Shown: one piece after another, positions 12,500-23,491 of the stretch | Layout: the number at the start of each line of letters is the position of its first letter | Numbering within the stretch: the first letter of the stretch is position 1 | From: Xylogone sp. PMI_703 | Taxonomy: Eukaryota; Ascomycota; Leotiomycetes | Length of the DNA: 64,000 nt | Direction of reading: 5' to 3' | Assembly (NCBI GenBank): GCA_021399445.1 | Contig: JAJTUQ010000002.1 | Span: 4,898,001-4,962,000 of the forward strand | The notes under the pieces: model-generated | Seen by the model: only the letters and a program-made list of their open reading frames with translations | What the model was told of the DNA's origin: nothing | The model's database searches: none | Position numbers and translations under genes: made by a program

Positions 12500-13134
12500 T
12501 ACAACTCAAAAAGAAATGAAATGGAAAGCTTTGAGAATGAAGATCTCAAATAAAGAGACTTACATCTTGTTTATCAATCTTTTGGATTAAAAATCTCCGA
12601 CTGAGCTCTTCAACTCCTTGCCTTTCCCCGGCTTCATCTTTTAGCCTTCTGACTAGATCGGCCAATCACTCCTAGCTCCATCGGCAGTTGTCTCTAGGGC
12701 GCGCTTGTTAGCTTGTATGTCGGTGAGCAATTTGGCCGCGACATCCATAAAGCTGTTTCCATACTACCGGATATTACAGTATGGTTCGGATCCGATCATG
12801 TCGGAGAAACTATTAAAGCGCGTTTGCGATCATTTTGATATCATGATGGATTTTTGAATGAAGCAAGTACGGGCCGAAAATATCATGATCGGTTGTAAGC
12901 TTTCTCAAGGTAACATTTACCTCGGCATTTGGCATCTTCTTTCTCCACTATTTGAGGGTTATACGGGCTTCTGTAAGCAAAATTCATTAATTCTGATATC
13001 CAGTTCTAGAAGATGTAAAAGCTCAAGCTAAGTGGAGCTCATTAACCTATAATCTTAACCCTTCTCGCCTCTAGACCGGACCCTATAGTAGGTTCAATTC
13101 GAGATGTATATTACCGTTATCATCTAAAACCCCC
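12500..13134. promoter_or_regulatory. Upstream region of the MFS gene and 3' region of MEMO1-like gene
   Basis: 635 bp between two minus-strand genes. The part next to 12499 is the promoter of the transporter. It has scattered CGG/CCG triplets, including a perfect palindrome at 12786-12795. No small gene is visible. Confidence 0.5.
12786..12795. promoter_or_regulatory. Palindrome TCGGATCCGA, candidate Zn2Cys6 activator site
   Basis: A perfect 10-bp inverted repeat containing CGG-N2-CCG, the half-site layout bound by dimeric fungal Zn2Cys6 regulators. It sits 287 bp upstream of the MFS start codon. Two further CGG triplets are within 30 bp (CCGG near 12769 and TCGG near 12801). Regulatory use is inference. 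Confidence 0.3.
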
Positions 13135-14189
13135 TCATAGCACCGCGAAAGCAGAGGCGTAACTCACGGAAGAATCCGTAACGTCCACAACATCGCTACT
13201 CCTCTCATACCTTACAAACTTGAATCTCCCCTCGTCTTCCTTGATCTTTCCCCGCTCTCTCAGCACCTCAATGGCTGACATTATAACGCCAATTGGATGT
13301 CTCCCACAGACGGTATTTCCAGTGGCTTTAAGATTTTCGGTAAAGTCTGCCGCTTTACCTCCCTCTATCGCATCTATAGCCAACTTATCTAGCCTCGCAA
13401 TGCTCTCATGGATAGGTGGATCTTTTGGAGTATGATCACGGCGACTTAGTCTCTTTCCTTCCTTTGCGCTCTCAACTTCTAATGGAAGATAATATGTGTA
13501 ATCGAATCGCAATCCCCAGTGACAGAAATCCGAGCTAATAACAAAGACGGAGCTTGGGTCTGCGAGATAAGGTGCTAGGATCTCGCCATAGGAGCGTTCT
13601 GCTGCAGTATTTGTGTTCCCAACAAGGATGGGAATAAGTGGGGGGAACTCTGCAGGCGAAGGAAAATCTTGACTGAGACGTTTATAGATATATGGTATAT
13701 GCATCTCCATGCTATGCTCGGTTTCGTCGGCATCTCGACTCATTGTATCGAACTTCCCTGTCGCAGCAAGCTCCTTGATGGTGTCTTTATCTAAGACTAG
13801 ATCACCTAGTGGTGTAGCATACTTCGAGAATTTTGACAGTGCACACCCAGGTAGATAAAGGGCATGTGATGGACCGAGAAGAAATATGCGGCGAGCTTTG
13901 GAGAGGTCAAGGGGCTTATACGCCCACGCTGCGGCTGGGCCCGAATAAGAGTAGCCAGCATGCCTGCCATCAAAACATTAGTATATATGTTAATCAAATA
14001 TTGGTATACCTAGTTATTGAAGGATAAGCTCACTCACGGCGCAATTATAACTCTTGCGCCTGGGACGGGCAGCTTCTTCCCATCTAGGTCGGCTGGGACG
14101 TCATTGAGATATCCATCCAGCTCCCTGGACAAGGCTGAGCTATTTGATGTGTACCAGCTTCCAGCATGGCTAGCTACTCTGGTACTCAT
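13135..14189 (-). CDS. MHO1: MEMO1 family protein (yeast Mho1-like)
   Basis: MEMO1 proteins are soluble, metal-binding proteins related to class III extradiol dioxygenases. They are linked to redox, iron or copper handling, and their exact reaction is unsettled. Two exons (14189..14038 and 13963..13135) give 326 aa, normal for the family. Exon 1 starts MSTRVASHAGSWYTSNSS. The 74-nt intron splits the conserved APHAGYSYSGP, which carries one of the metal-site histidines. The second conserved histidine pair is in TEHSMEMHIPYI. Further conserved parts are SSDFCHWGLRFDY and NTVCGRHPIGV, with the conserved Cys of the active-site region. It lies on the same strand as KMO and only about 290 bp downstream of it, but it should have its own promoter. 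Confidence 0.93.
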
Positions 14190-14483
14190 TGTAAAGATAG
14201 TTCAGCCACTATTCTAGCCGTAGATAGTCGTTGACGATATCGGGTGTTATGTCTTGTATTTCTCGAATGATCTGGTGAGGGGTCAACTGATAGGAGCCTT
14301 ATCGGAGCTACGCGAGGCAAGGCTGATGCAAGGCTGAAAGATTGCCCCGCTTCCCCAGATATGAGAAGTCTAATCTGAAGTCTATATTTGACTACTATTT
14401 TATAGCATCTATTTGGGACTTGCGTTGGCACAGGCTTTTATAATACAAGAATTATACAGACACCACCTATTTCAGTGGTGGAA

Positions 14484-16357
14484 TCATCCATGCGTGATTC
14501 GTTTCGCAACTTCAAGCAAACTTTCGGGAGCCCGCTTCCATCTATAGAAAAGCAAACATGCACCTAGTATAAGAGGGCTCGCTACCAATCCTGAAAAGGC
14601 AGTAAGAAGGATTTTCCCTTGACGTTCGGTCTTTCTAGTAACTTCCGAATACCTCTGGTTGCTAAAGCTCACCCTCGAATATTGTGTTTGCCAATCAAAA
14701 CTGGGGAAATAGAAGCTTGCAAGCTCTTCTAGCTTCTTCCGTAGCTTATATACCGGGGAGGTAACAGATGACCTCATTTCGATATAGTTCTGTAATGCTA
14801 GCTCATTAATGGTGTAGAGATCAGTTGTTCGAAAAGCTGAATATTCGGCAAGTGCTTCTGCTCGTTTGCGCTTGATAACTTTTGGATCAATCGTATCAAC
14901 AGAATTATCGCGTGGTTCCTTTTTATCCAAAAATGAAAATAATACTCTGACATCTTCCATACCAGCATTCATTCCTTGGCCATAGAACGGAACCATCGCA
15001 TGGGCAGCATCTCCGACGATAACCACGGAGTCTGCATAATGATACGGTTGACACTTGATGCTTATTAACGGGAGATGAGGATTTGATGTGAACGAAGATA
15101 TGAGTGCTTCGGGTGTGATGAAATTAGTAACACCGGGAAAATGAGTGTCGAAGAAGGAGGGAATAGAATCAGGGGCCGCCTCGAGTTTTGCGTAATATGC
15201 AGCGGGCATGAAGAGAGTGCAGACAAATGAGCCACCCTTGAACAATATCAGCAGGAAGCTTTGGAAGTATAGGGGGAGAAAGTACCTGACTAGGTATAGC
15301 AATAAACATAAAATCCTTCCCAGGCCAAATGTGGAGATGATTTGGAGATATCCTGAATTGTGCACTGGGATTATCGTCGCCACTAGTTTCGTTGGGTAAG
15401 ATTTCAAATTCACACCATAGTGTATCAATATATTCCTGCTGATAATTCATTCGGGTGAATTTCATTAGGTGGTATCTGGTTGCTGAATGTGCCCCATCAG
15501 CTCCGATTAGAAAGTCAAAATCAATCTCAATCTCAACTCCTCTATTATCAGATACCGAATTTGTAACTTTGTTAGATAAGGACTCAAACCATGCTCTATG
15601 ATTTTTGAAATCAGCACCAGTTAGTTTATGATTAAAGAAGAATTTCACATTATCCAGTGACTCTAATTCATCAAGTAGGCGCTTGTTAAGACCACCACGA
15701 TCAACTGCATAGATGGCCTTGATTCTATTAGTGACCGCACCATAAAGGAGGTAGAAGTCATACTCTTCCGTGGATGTCATAGTCCTGAGGAGTTTCATAA
15801 TAATTTCCCGAAGAATCTTTGCCATGAATCATTCGGCCTCGCATAGGAAGAGTTTCACTCATAATACTTTCTAGAAGCGCTTCTTGGTTTAACTGCTTTA
15901 TAGCGTTGATACCACGCTCCGAGAGAGCGAGATTGATGGACTTGGTAAAATTAAGAGGAATCGTGGCAGGATCACGAAGATCTAGAGATTCTCATATTAG
16001 AAATATGGAAATAATGGCAAAAACAGAACTGGAATGGTAGATTATAAGAAGGCCAACTGCACTCAATTGGCTAAGAGCAAAGGTACACCAAAGTAACCTT
16101 CGACAGTATTATGAGACAAAAGTGAGAGATTATTGGTAACATATTGTGCGAGATGCGTCATGGTACAAGAGTCCAGTGTAGTCTTCAATTTAGAGAGAGC
16201 CAAGGACTGTGGTTTAGTAAAATCTCTAGAACGTACCGCCCCTCAATTCATAAATTTCTACGTCATGACCTCTTTGTGCTGCATAGAGTGCTGCTAGAGC
16301 ACCAACAGGACCAGCTCCAACAACTACGGTCTTTTGTCGCTTGTTATCCTGAGCCAT
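14484..16357 (-). CDS. BNA4: Kynurenine 3-monooxygenase
   Basis: FAD enzyme of the mitochondrial outer membrane that hydroxylates kynurenine to 3-hydroxykynurenine in de novo NAD synthesis from tryptophan. Four exons (16357..16237, 15981..15764, 15717..15286, 15236..14484) give 507 aa. The N-terminus has the Rossmann motif [20 protein letters not shown]. The substrate/family signature [20 protein letters not shown] follows the first intron. The DG motif is [10 protein letters not shown], and the second FAD motif is [20 protein letters not shown]-terminal hydrophobic helix before KRAPESLL is the membrane tail. Intron 1 is 255 nt, long for this locus. Intron 2 is only 46 nt and sits at the only place where the frame changes, so there is no real frameshift. 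Confidence 0.95.
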
Positions 16358-16712
16358 GAGTACTGGTATGTATGTTAAGAGGGATAATGGTCGTACCACT
16401 GCCTATGACTCTTCAGATTTTATAGCTTCCCCTCGGCCCCCCGGGATGCCTAGAGCATGCCTGGAAGTTCCCTGATCAGTAAGCAGATTCGTTAGTAGCC
16501 GGCACTATCTTGACCCTGACAGGCCCTGTTGATCACGCCTTTCCCACCACGAGGCTAGAGCCGAGAACAAAGATAATTCTGATAAGTGCCTTGCAGCCTC
16601 CGCCACCAGCTCCAAATTTCCCCCCAAACACCATTCTCGATATCGCATACGGATATTAACTGGTAATAATTGGTTTTTATACAGTTTGTATTTGCAATAA
16701 CGCCCCGTGAAT
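16358..16712. promoter_or_regulatory. Divergent promoter of KMO (-) and MAP1 (+)
   Basis: 355 bp between the two ATGs. It contains a C/G-rich patch around 16430-16445. No recognisable transcription factor site can be assigned with confidence. Confidence 0.5.
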
Positions 16713-18214
16713 ATGGCGGAAGAAGGCGCAAAACGAAAATGTCTCGGTGTCGATTGTGAGAATGATGCGGGAACTCTGCAATGCCCAACTTGTCTCAAGC
16801 TTGGCTTAAAGGACAGCTACTTCTGCTCGCAGGATTGTTTTAAGAGGAGTTGGGTGAGTCTGCGCGATTTCTACCTCACGACCCTTGCTGAGCTGCAAAG
16901 CAAAGCACCCGCCATATGCGATTTTGAATCCTACGCCTTGCGTTCAATCTTCAAGCATAGGACATTGTTTTACCGGCAACCTACTTCGATATAATTCTGA
17001 CGCTTGATACAGAGTCAACATAAATCACTACATAAGTCGCAAAGTAATATTCTGAGCAGTCTCTTTATTCCTAAAGTCGTTTCTAAACCCGATCCAGATA
17101 CCGGCCTCTATAACCCATTTCCAACGTTCCCATTCAGTGGTCCCTTGCGGCCAGTGTACCCTTTGTCAGAAAGACGAGAAGTTCCCAAGTCCATCCGACA
17201 TCCAGACTACTGGCGAGATGGGATACCGCACAGTGAGAGAACCTACATTGGCCGAAATAAAATCGAGATCCTAGATAAGAAGGGCATAGAGGCGATGAGA
17301 AAAGTATGTAGATACACTAGGGAAGTTCTTGATATTGCTGCCGCTGCGGTAAAACCAGGTGTCACTACGGATTATATCGATGAAGTCGTGCACAAAGCTT
17401 GCATAGAGAGAGACGTAAGAGTCCCTTTCAGGAAGTATACGTGTTACTTTGAACTGACATTGTCCAGTGTTATCCTTCGCCCCTCAACTACTGTCACTTC
17501 CCTAAATCTGTTTGCACGTCTGTCAATGAAGTTATTTGCCACGGAATTCCCGACCAACGAGTTCTTGAAGATGGAGATATCCTCAACATTGACGTATCGC
17601 TTTACCATGGTGGTTATCACGGAGATCTCAACGAAACATACTATGTAGGCGATAAGGCAAAGGCGGATCCAGATTCAGTCCGTGTGGTTGAAACGTCGAG
17701 AGAATGTCTAGATGAGGCAATCAAAATTGTGAAGCCTGGAGTTCTTTTCAGAGAATATGGCAACGTCATAGAGAAACATGCTAAATCAAGAGAATGCAGC
17801 GTCATAAAGACTTACTGCGGCCATGGTATCAATACTTTATTTCACTGTTCGCCAAATGTTCCGCATTACGCTAAGAACAAGGCTGTGGGAGCTGCGAAAG
17901 AGGGCATGTGCTTCACAATAGAGCCCATGATTGCGTTAGGAACACATAGAGACATGACATGGCCCGACGATTGGACAAGTACAACTCGTGATGGGAAAAG
18001 GACAGCTCAGTTTGGTAAGTAGGCGCCTACCATTTTTATGCTTAGTGATAATCCTTTCTCGGGAACTTGCAGCTGACTCGAGATAGAACATACTCTTTTG
18101 GTTACTGCGGATGGAGTAGAAATTCTAACAGCTCGTCTTCCTAATTCTCCTGGGGGTCCAGTTCCGATGCCCAAACCAACAAATGGAGTAAAAGAAGTCG
18201 AAACAGCAGCGTAA
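16713..18214 (+). CDS. MAP1: Methionine aminopeptidase 1
   Basis: Metalloprotease that removes the initiator Met from nascent proteins on ribosomes. Exons 16713-16853, 17013-17414, 17468-18014 and 18087-18214 encode 405 aa. The first 50 residues hold the two zinc fingers typical of eukaryotic type 1 enzymes ([18 protein letters not shown] and [10 protein letters not shown]). The pita-bread domain carries [19 protein letters not shown] with two metal-binding Asp, then [10 protein letters not shown] and FTIEPMI with His and Glu ligands. The C-terminus is [19 protein letters not shown]. The ATG at 16713 is used because the upstream in-frame codon at 16707 is GTG. The terminal exon begins after an acceptor GATAG at 18086, not the earlier GCAG, since only that restores QF-EHTLL. 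Confidence 0.96.
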
Positions 18215-18794
18215 TGATGGAATGGCTTATGCTTACGATTATGGGAGATATGCATCATGTACCTATAGATAACACTAAGCTACTTAGTCGAAAAAAGAAA
18301 TACTATGGATAAGAATGTCTCGATTGCCTACATGCATAATTGGATTTTCGCCTGCGTGGAAGGCTCCCGCCTGTGTGAACTGTATGCAGCCTGATCTCTG
18401 CCTGTGGGCGAAACCTATCAGGATCTATCATAAAAGGTCCGTGCACCGGTGCCCCATTTCATCATCTGGCGTCCACAAACCCCAACCTCACCACAACAGC
18501 TTGACAATAGCTTCAAAATCTCCCGTTCTGTCTCCTACGTCTTCTCCTTCAAGCTCAAAGCTTATCTAGATATCCGTGTAGTATTCTGCCAAGTGCGGGT
18601 ATCTCTCAGTATACGTTAGCAAGCGCTATTTCCCGAAATCTTTTTTCCATCCGAAATCGAAGCTTCCAGTCCAGTTACCTCACCATTGCTGCCTATTGCA
18701 TTTCGGGTGTTGCGCAACCGTGATAGACAATTGGATAGCAGGAATAGCATTATAGTCTTAGTACATCACCTATAATTATCAGAAGGAAGGAGCA
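18215..18794. other. Intergenic: MAP1 3' region and ERV14 promoter
   Basis: 580 bp between tandem plus-strand genes. It contains a C/T-rich stretch before 18795, common in fungal 5' leaders. No gene seen. Confidence 0.5.
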
Positions 18795-19517
18795 ATGTTG
18801 TCAGGCGAGGCGTGGTTATACCTCTTTGCGGTGGTGATAAACGCCGTCAACCTGTTCTTGCAGGTTTTCTTTACTATTATGTATAGTGATCTAGAATGGT
18901 AAGTCATTTCTGATACTAATCACTTGTTTTGGCATCTCTAGCCATAATGGCTAAATACTGTTTCAACTATTGGTCTGGACAAAGCTAACCCCGATATCTC
19001 CATAGTGATTACATTAATCCCATTGATCTCTGCAACCGTCTCAACACATATATTGTTCCGGAAGCTGCCGTTCATGGCTTTTTGACATTTTTGTTTCTTA
19101 TCAACGGATACTGGCTTGCCCTCATTCTTAATCTCCCATTATTGGCATTCAACGCCAAGAAGTATGTTTACTATGTTTTCTAGTTCTTAATGATCAGTCA
19201 AAGTTCAAGCTTTGATTAGGAATTCTTTCTATATGGATGTATGGCTGACATCTCTTATAGAATCATTGACAACGCTCATCTACTTGACGCCACTGAAATC
19301 TTCAGAAAGCTCAATATTCATAAGAGGGTAAGAGATTTGTTAAGGCAGCCCCGCATTTGCTAACTCTATCTTTGTAGGAATCTTTCGTTAAGCTTGGATT
19401 TCACTTAGTGATGTTCTTTTTTTACGTAAGTCTCCGTATCTTATTATGCTTAATATTCTAACAGAAGAATAGCTCTACTCGATGATTGTAGCTCTCATCC
19501 GAGACGAGTCCAACTGA
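18795..19517 (+). CDS. ERV14: Cornichon-family ER cargo receptor (Erv14)
   Basis: COPII vesicle protein that recruits transmembrane cargo for ER exit. Five exons (18795-18898, 19006-19161, 19261-19327, 19378-19425, 19473-19517) give 139 aa, the expected family size. Three hydrophobic segments are visible: [20 protein letters not shown], the stretch around [20 protein letters not shown], and [20 protein letters not shown]. The conserved cornichon loop reads [17 protein letters not shown], with [19 protein letters not shown] following. Four introns in a 420-nt reading frame is a high density. All joins agree with the conserved protein. Regulation cannot be inferred. Confidence 0.96.
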
Positions 19518-20061
19518 CTCTCCTCTAAGATTGAAAGTCGATATGGGCAAACATCATGAGAACCAAAGATGTCGACGATGGAGTTGACTTGACTAGTGAT
19601 AACAAAAGGGACTTTCAAAAGAGGTTCGGTGGAAGTGGAAACTTCCGCGCACGACGGGTGGTGGGTTATGTACACGGCGTATACTTTATGATAGACATGA
19701 TGAGGTGGCATATTGGGCAAGCGGGGCTTGAGGGTTTTGGGCGCTTCCTAGTTGAATGCGAGGGCGGGACGGATACCTGTCATGTTATACATGGCACTAT
19801 GTCAACAGTAATTCTTGTGAATATATGTAGCATTTCCCTGCTTTTCACGGTAAGAAACGCGAACTCAAGGTATTGCGACTAGGCTAGGATACTGCGTGCT
19901 CCGTACTCAACAAGGCTCTAAAAATTATATGGAGTCACGTGCTTTGGTGTTTTCGCAGCCTTTTCGCTCAGGCTATTAGTAAATTTCCACTGCACAGGCA
20001 CCTCATCATAATCACCACCGACTTTACTTAATCCGATATCAATTATAGGTCGGTAGAAACG
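19518..20061. promoter_or_regulatory. ERV14 3' region and PRP17 promoter
   Basis: 544 bp between tandem genes. The PRP17-proximal part has a Cbf1-type site at 19936. An open frame at 19556-19882 does not look like a gene (see rejected items). Confidence 0.5.
19936..19941. promoter_or_regulatory. E-box CACGTG upstream of PRP17
   Basis: Reads GTCACGTGC, matching the RTCACRTG consensus, 121 bp before the PRP17 ATG. Motif-based inference only. Confidence 0.4.
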
Positions 20062-21639
20062 ATGGCGGATTTTGGGGACTACCCGCCGAATATGGCGCCC
20101 CAAAACTCGTTGATAGTACGAGAAGCAGCTGGTCCAGACCACGCCGTAGTTCCATATACCGCTGAAGACCTATCTCGACCAGCTCAAGGCCCCGCCAACC
20201 CATTCAGAGATGAAAAGGCTAGTTTGAAGCGCAAAGGAGTATTGACCGGCCAAGCGCAGGAAACTTATATGAGCGAACATACCTTCCGAAGTAATCAAAG
20301 AGCAATTCAAGGAAGAGGTCAGCACTTGAGTGGCCTAGCTGAGAAAGAAGAAGCGGCGCGGATACGAGCGAAGAGACAAAAGAAAGGGGATGCAACGATT
20401 GTGGAAGGCGACCATGCATATGTTGGGCCTTGGGCAAAGTATAAGCAAGAAGAGTATGAAGAGGTGGAAGAAGGCGACCTGGCAAGTGACGAGGAATATG
20501 AAGAGATTGAAGTAGAAGAGGATGATAATGTTGTGGAAAGTGGAACGGTCATGCCTGCGGTTCCAGAAGCATTGGCACACCGGAAGGAGGTCGAAGAGCT
20601 GGGAGAAGAGACTTCGACATTCCATGGAGAGTCTATCTACGACTACCAAGGCCGGACATATATGCACGTTCCTCAGGATCTCGATATAGACTTGAAGAAG
20701 GAGGTTGGCAGCATCAAGAATTACGTGCCGAAGAAGTTGATATACACTTACAAGAGCCATACAAAACCAATTGCTCAAGTACGGTTCTTTCCCAACTCTG
20801 GGCACTTGTTGTTATCCGGGAGTGCAGATACTACGGTCAAGATATGGGATGTCTATCATCAAAGAGAGTTACTACGGACCTATTCCGGTCATTCGAAAGC
20901 TATATCGGATATTACATTCAACCCAAGCGGAACACAGTTCTTATCGGCATCTTATGACCGTATGATCAAATTATGGGATACGGAAACGGGCACCTGCGTT
21001 AACAGATTCACAACTGGGAAGACGCCACATGTCATCCGCTTTAACCCTTCGCCTGAGCACTCGAACGAGTTCCTTGCGGGTATGTCAGACAAGAAGATTA
21101 TCCAGTTTGATGTCCGGACTCGAGAGATAGTACAGGAGTACGACCACCATCTAGCAGCTATTAACACCATTACCTTCGTTGACGAGAATCGTCGTTTCAT
21201 GACTACTTCAGATGACAAATCATTGCGAGCATGGGACTACAATATTCCTGTCCCCATCAAATATATCGCCGAACCATACATGTATCCTATGACACGTGCT
21301 TCTGCTCATCCCTCAGGGAAGTATGTCGCATATCAATCATCAGATAACAATATTTTCGTCTATGGAGCCACGGACAAGTTTCGGCAGAACAGGAAAAAGG
21401 TATTCAAGGGGCATAACAACGCTGGCTATGCAATTGATGTTGCCTGCAGCCCAGATGGGCAGTTCGTCGCTTCTGGAGACTCGGGCGGGTACGTGTGCTT
21501 CTGGGATTGGAAAACCTGTAAAATGTGGCATAAGATGAAGGCCAGTGATGGAGCAGTTACCTGCGTTGAATGGCATCCCCAGGAGACGAGCAAGGTTGTG
21601 ACCGCCGGCTTAGATGGAAGTTTGAAGTATTGGGATTAA
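20062..21639 (+). CDS. PRP17: Pre-mRNA splicing factor PRP17/CDC40 (WD40)
   Basis: Second-step spliceosome factor. A single uninterrupted exon encodes 525 aa, unusual in this intron-rich window. The N-terminal third is polar and conserved (PANPFRDEKASLKRKGVLTG and YVGPWAKYKQEEYEEVEE) with an acidic patch near residues 130-165. From about residue 225 seven WD repeats can be counted, each ending in WD, FD, VY or equivalent (KIWD, KLWD, IQFD, RAWD, IFVY, CFWD, KYWD), making a complete propeller that ends at the stop. It acts in the nucleus with Prp16, Prp18 and Slu7. No truncation or oddity seen. Confidence 0.97.
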   Translation: MADFGDYPPNMAPQNSLIVREAAGPDHAVVPYTAEDLSRPAQGPANPFRDEKASLKRKGVLTGQAQETYMSEHTFRSNQRAIQGRGQHLSGLAEKEEAARIRAKRQKKGDATIVEGDHAYVGPWAKYKQEEYEEVEEGDLASDEEYEEIEVEEDDNVVESGTVMPAVPEALAHRKEVEELGEETSTFHGESIYDYQGRTYMHVPQDLDIDLKKEVGSIKNYVPKKLIYTYKSHTKPIAQVRFFPNSGHLLLSGSADTTVKIWDVYHQRELLRTYSGHSKAISDITFNPSGTQFLSASYDRMIKLWDTETGTCVNRFTTGKTPHVIRFNPSPEHSNEFLAGMSDKKIIQFDVRTREIVQEYDHHLAAINTITFVDENRRFMTTSDDKSLRAWDYNIPVPIKYIAEPYMYPMTRASAHPSGKYVAYQSSDNNIFVYGATDKFRQNRKKVFKGHNNAGYAIDVACSPDGQFVASGDSGGYVCFWDWKTCKMWHKMKASDGAVTCVEWHPQETSKVVTAGLDGSLKYWD

Positions 21640-22256
21640 AATAATACCAAATTCAAGGAATTAGGAAATTGGTTATCAATGGCAAGCAATGGCGTCTTGG
21701 TTGGGCATTTTTCCAAGTGTGGATGGAGTTTAGGCATTGTAACTTTATACTAACCGTCGCGTCTAGCAGCGGTCGAGACAGAACTGTACGCAATAGACTA
21801 GTCATGCACGAGCCACGGCTTAAATTACTTGTTACATTTACTCCTCTTTACCGTACTCGAGTATAAAAGCTCTCTGTTTTACTATAGAGTCCGTTAACTA
21901 CGTCTCCCGCTGGTTTTCAGAATATACGCAGTTTAAGCTCCAGCTATCCTTAACTCGCTGATTTTTGATTCGTTTATACAAAAGTTTAAATTATGCGAAT
22001 CATGCGGATTTTACTATAACAAGAACCAATAATATCAAAGGGCTGCCGCTAAATAAGCATAATTTGCACAATTTTACACTTTTGCATGAACGATTGGGCT
22101 AAGGGATACCTTTCACATTCATCAGCATGGAAGAAGACACAATGTGATTGCACCATCTTATTTTGAGATATATCATCACATATGCAGCTCGTTAAGTTTC
22201 ATAATTGCCCAAGGAGGTACCTCTACCCGTCCCCCTAAGGATCTAGCTCAAACCTC
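21640..22256. other. Convergent 3' intergenic region
   Basis: 617 bp between the facing ends of PRP17 and the secreted protein gene. The middle part (about 21,950-22,080) is AT-rich. I looked for terminal repeats or RIP-mutated transposon coding sequence and saw none. Confidence 0.5.
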
Positions 22257-23491
22257 TCAAGAATGGCCGATCAGCCCAGGTTGTGGTGCGTTGTCGGGAT
22301 TGGTGTCAGTTCCCTGGAATCCCAAGGCAGTGTTCCATGCATCAGCGGTTGTGACATCCATAGTGCCTAATGCTTGTATCTGTGCCTTGGCGTCTAAGCA
22401 AGCCGACTTCGCAGCGTCGTTAGCTTCACAGACGTTTGTTAGTTGATCGCAAATCCTGTTGGTGATAATGTTGGGGTTAAGTGCTTCTTGTTGGCCTTTG
22501 TTAACAAGTGGATCAATAGCCTGGAAGGTGAATTCAGTATCAGAGCGACCATTAAGTCCAGCTTCGAATTTCATTGTTGGAACGCAAAGGCCAAAGTCGA
22601 GGCCTGCGATGGTGGATTTCTGAACGCCAGAATTTGAGGAAGAAGATGAGGATGAGGACGAGGATGAAGCGGCCGAGGAAGCAGCGGTGGTTGCTGCTGC
22701 AGAAGTTGCCGCTGCTGCTCTGGTAACAGTTACAAAGGTAGTGACTGCACTACCACAAGAAACAGAGTTTGCTTTCGCGACAGGGGCAGAGGAGACGACG
22801 GCGGCAGCAGACGATGCAGCTGGAGGGGCAGCAACGGCCTTGCCTGCTGCTGGTGCAGTACCGGTAGTGCCATCCAGAGCCTGGGTAGTGAAATTTGTGA
22901 AGCCATGAGCAGCCATGACGTCGGCAACACTGAGACCAGTGGCATCAAAAGGAGTCTTTTGAGACTGAGCGGAGAGAGCGTTCTCTACATCTGAGCCAAC
23001 AACCGCGGGATCGATGAGAGGAACGATACCACGGAGAATCTGTGTAGCAGGAAGAGTAGGGTCGCTACAGATGGATGGAATTGAGACCTGGAAAGGATTA
23101 AAGTTCTTCTCCGCCGCCACGAGTCCAATGGCTGCAGCAACAGCATCGGCACCAGTTCCTAGTTCCGAGATAATCAAATCTGCTTGTTGGAGCTATGTGT
23201 TTGTGTTAATAGACTATATTCACATGTAGATCATAAGGTTCGATAATTACCTTCGCGCAGGCATTTGTAGCAGCTAGTAGTGTGCTGACTGACTGACCAG
23301 CTAGAGTTGCTGCTTGACCTGGCTGTCCACCACTCGTAACAGCCTGAATAGCAGGGATAGGGACCTGCTCTTGCCCAAAACTATAGAGACAGTCAGACTC
23401 GTTCACTTGGTCCCAGTCCGGTAATACCGAAAACTTACCGGGCCTCAGCAATGGCCACAATGGCAGAAACGAGAACAGCTTTTGAATACAT
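22257..23491 (-). CDS. Secreted Ala/Ser-rich protein, function unknown
   Basis: Three exons (23491..23439, 23380..23251, 23192..22257) give 372 aa. The first 17 residues (MYSKAVLVSAIVAIAEA) form a signal peptide. An N-terminal domain follows (to about residue 165, with AAEKNFNPFQVSIPSICSD). A low-complexity Ala/Ser/Val linker comes next, including 11 consecutive Ser. The C-terminal domain of about 120 residues begins GLDFGLCVPTMKFEAGLNGR and holds several Cys (RICDQLTNVCEAN, KSACLDAKAQ). I see no GPI signal or long C-terminal hydrophobic tail. The layout suggests a cell-wall or extracellular protein. It resembles unnamed secreted proteins of filamentous ascomycetes, but I cannot assign a family or reaction. 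It is tandem with the P450 gene. Confidence 0.85.

Noticed and set aside
15718..15763. Apparent stop codon and frameshift in KMO after HGR
   Set aside because: A 46-nt intron with GTATGA donor, CTAAT branch and AAG acceptor restores [10 protein letters not shown], so the gene is intact.
19556..19882. 108-codon plus-strand frame directly after ERV14
   Set aside because: It lies in the expected ERV14 3' UTR / PRP17 upstream region and the translation resembles no protein family.
21840..22140. RIP-mutated transposon remnant between PRP17 and the secreted protein gene
   Set aside because: Only mildly AT-rich, no terminal inverted repeats, target duplication or decayed transposase reading frame could be found by eye.
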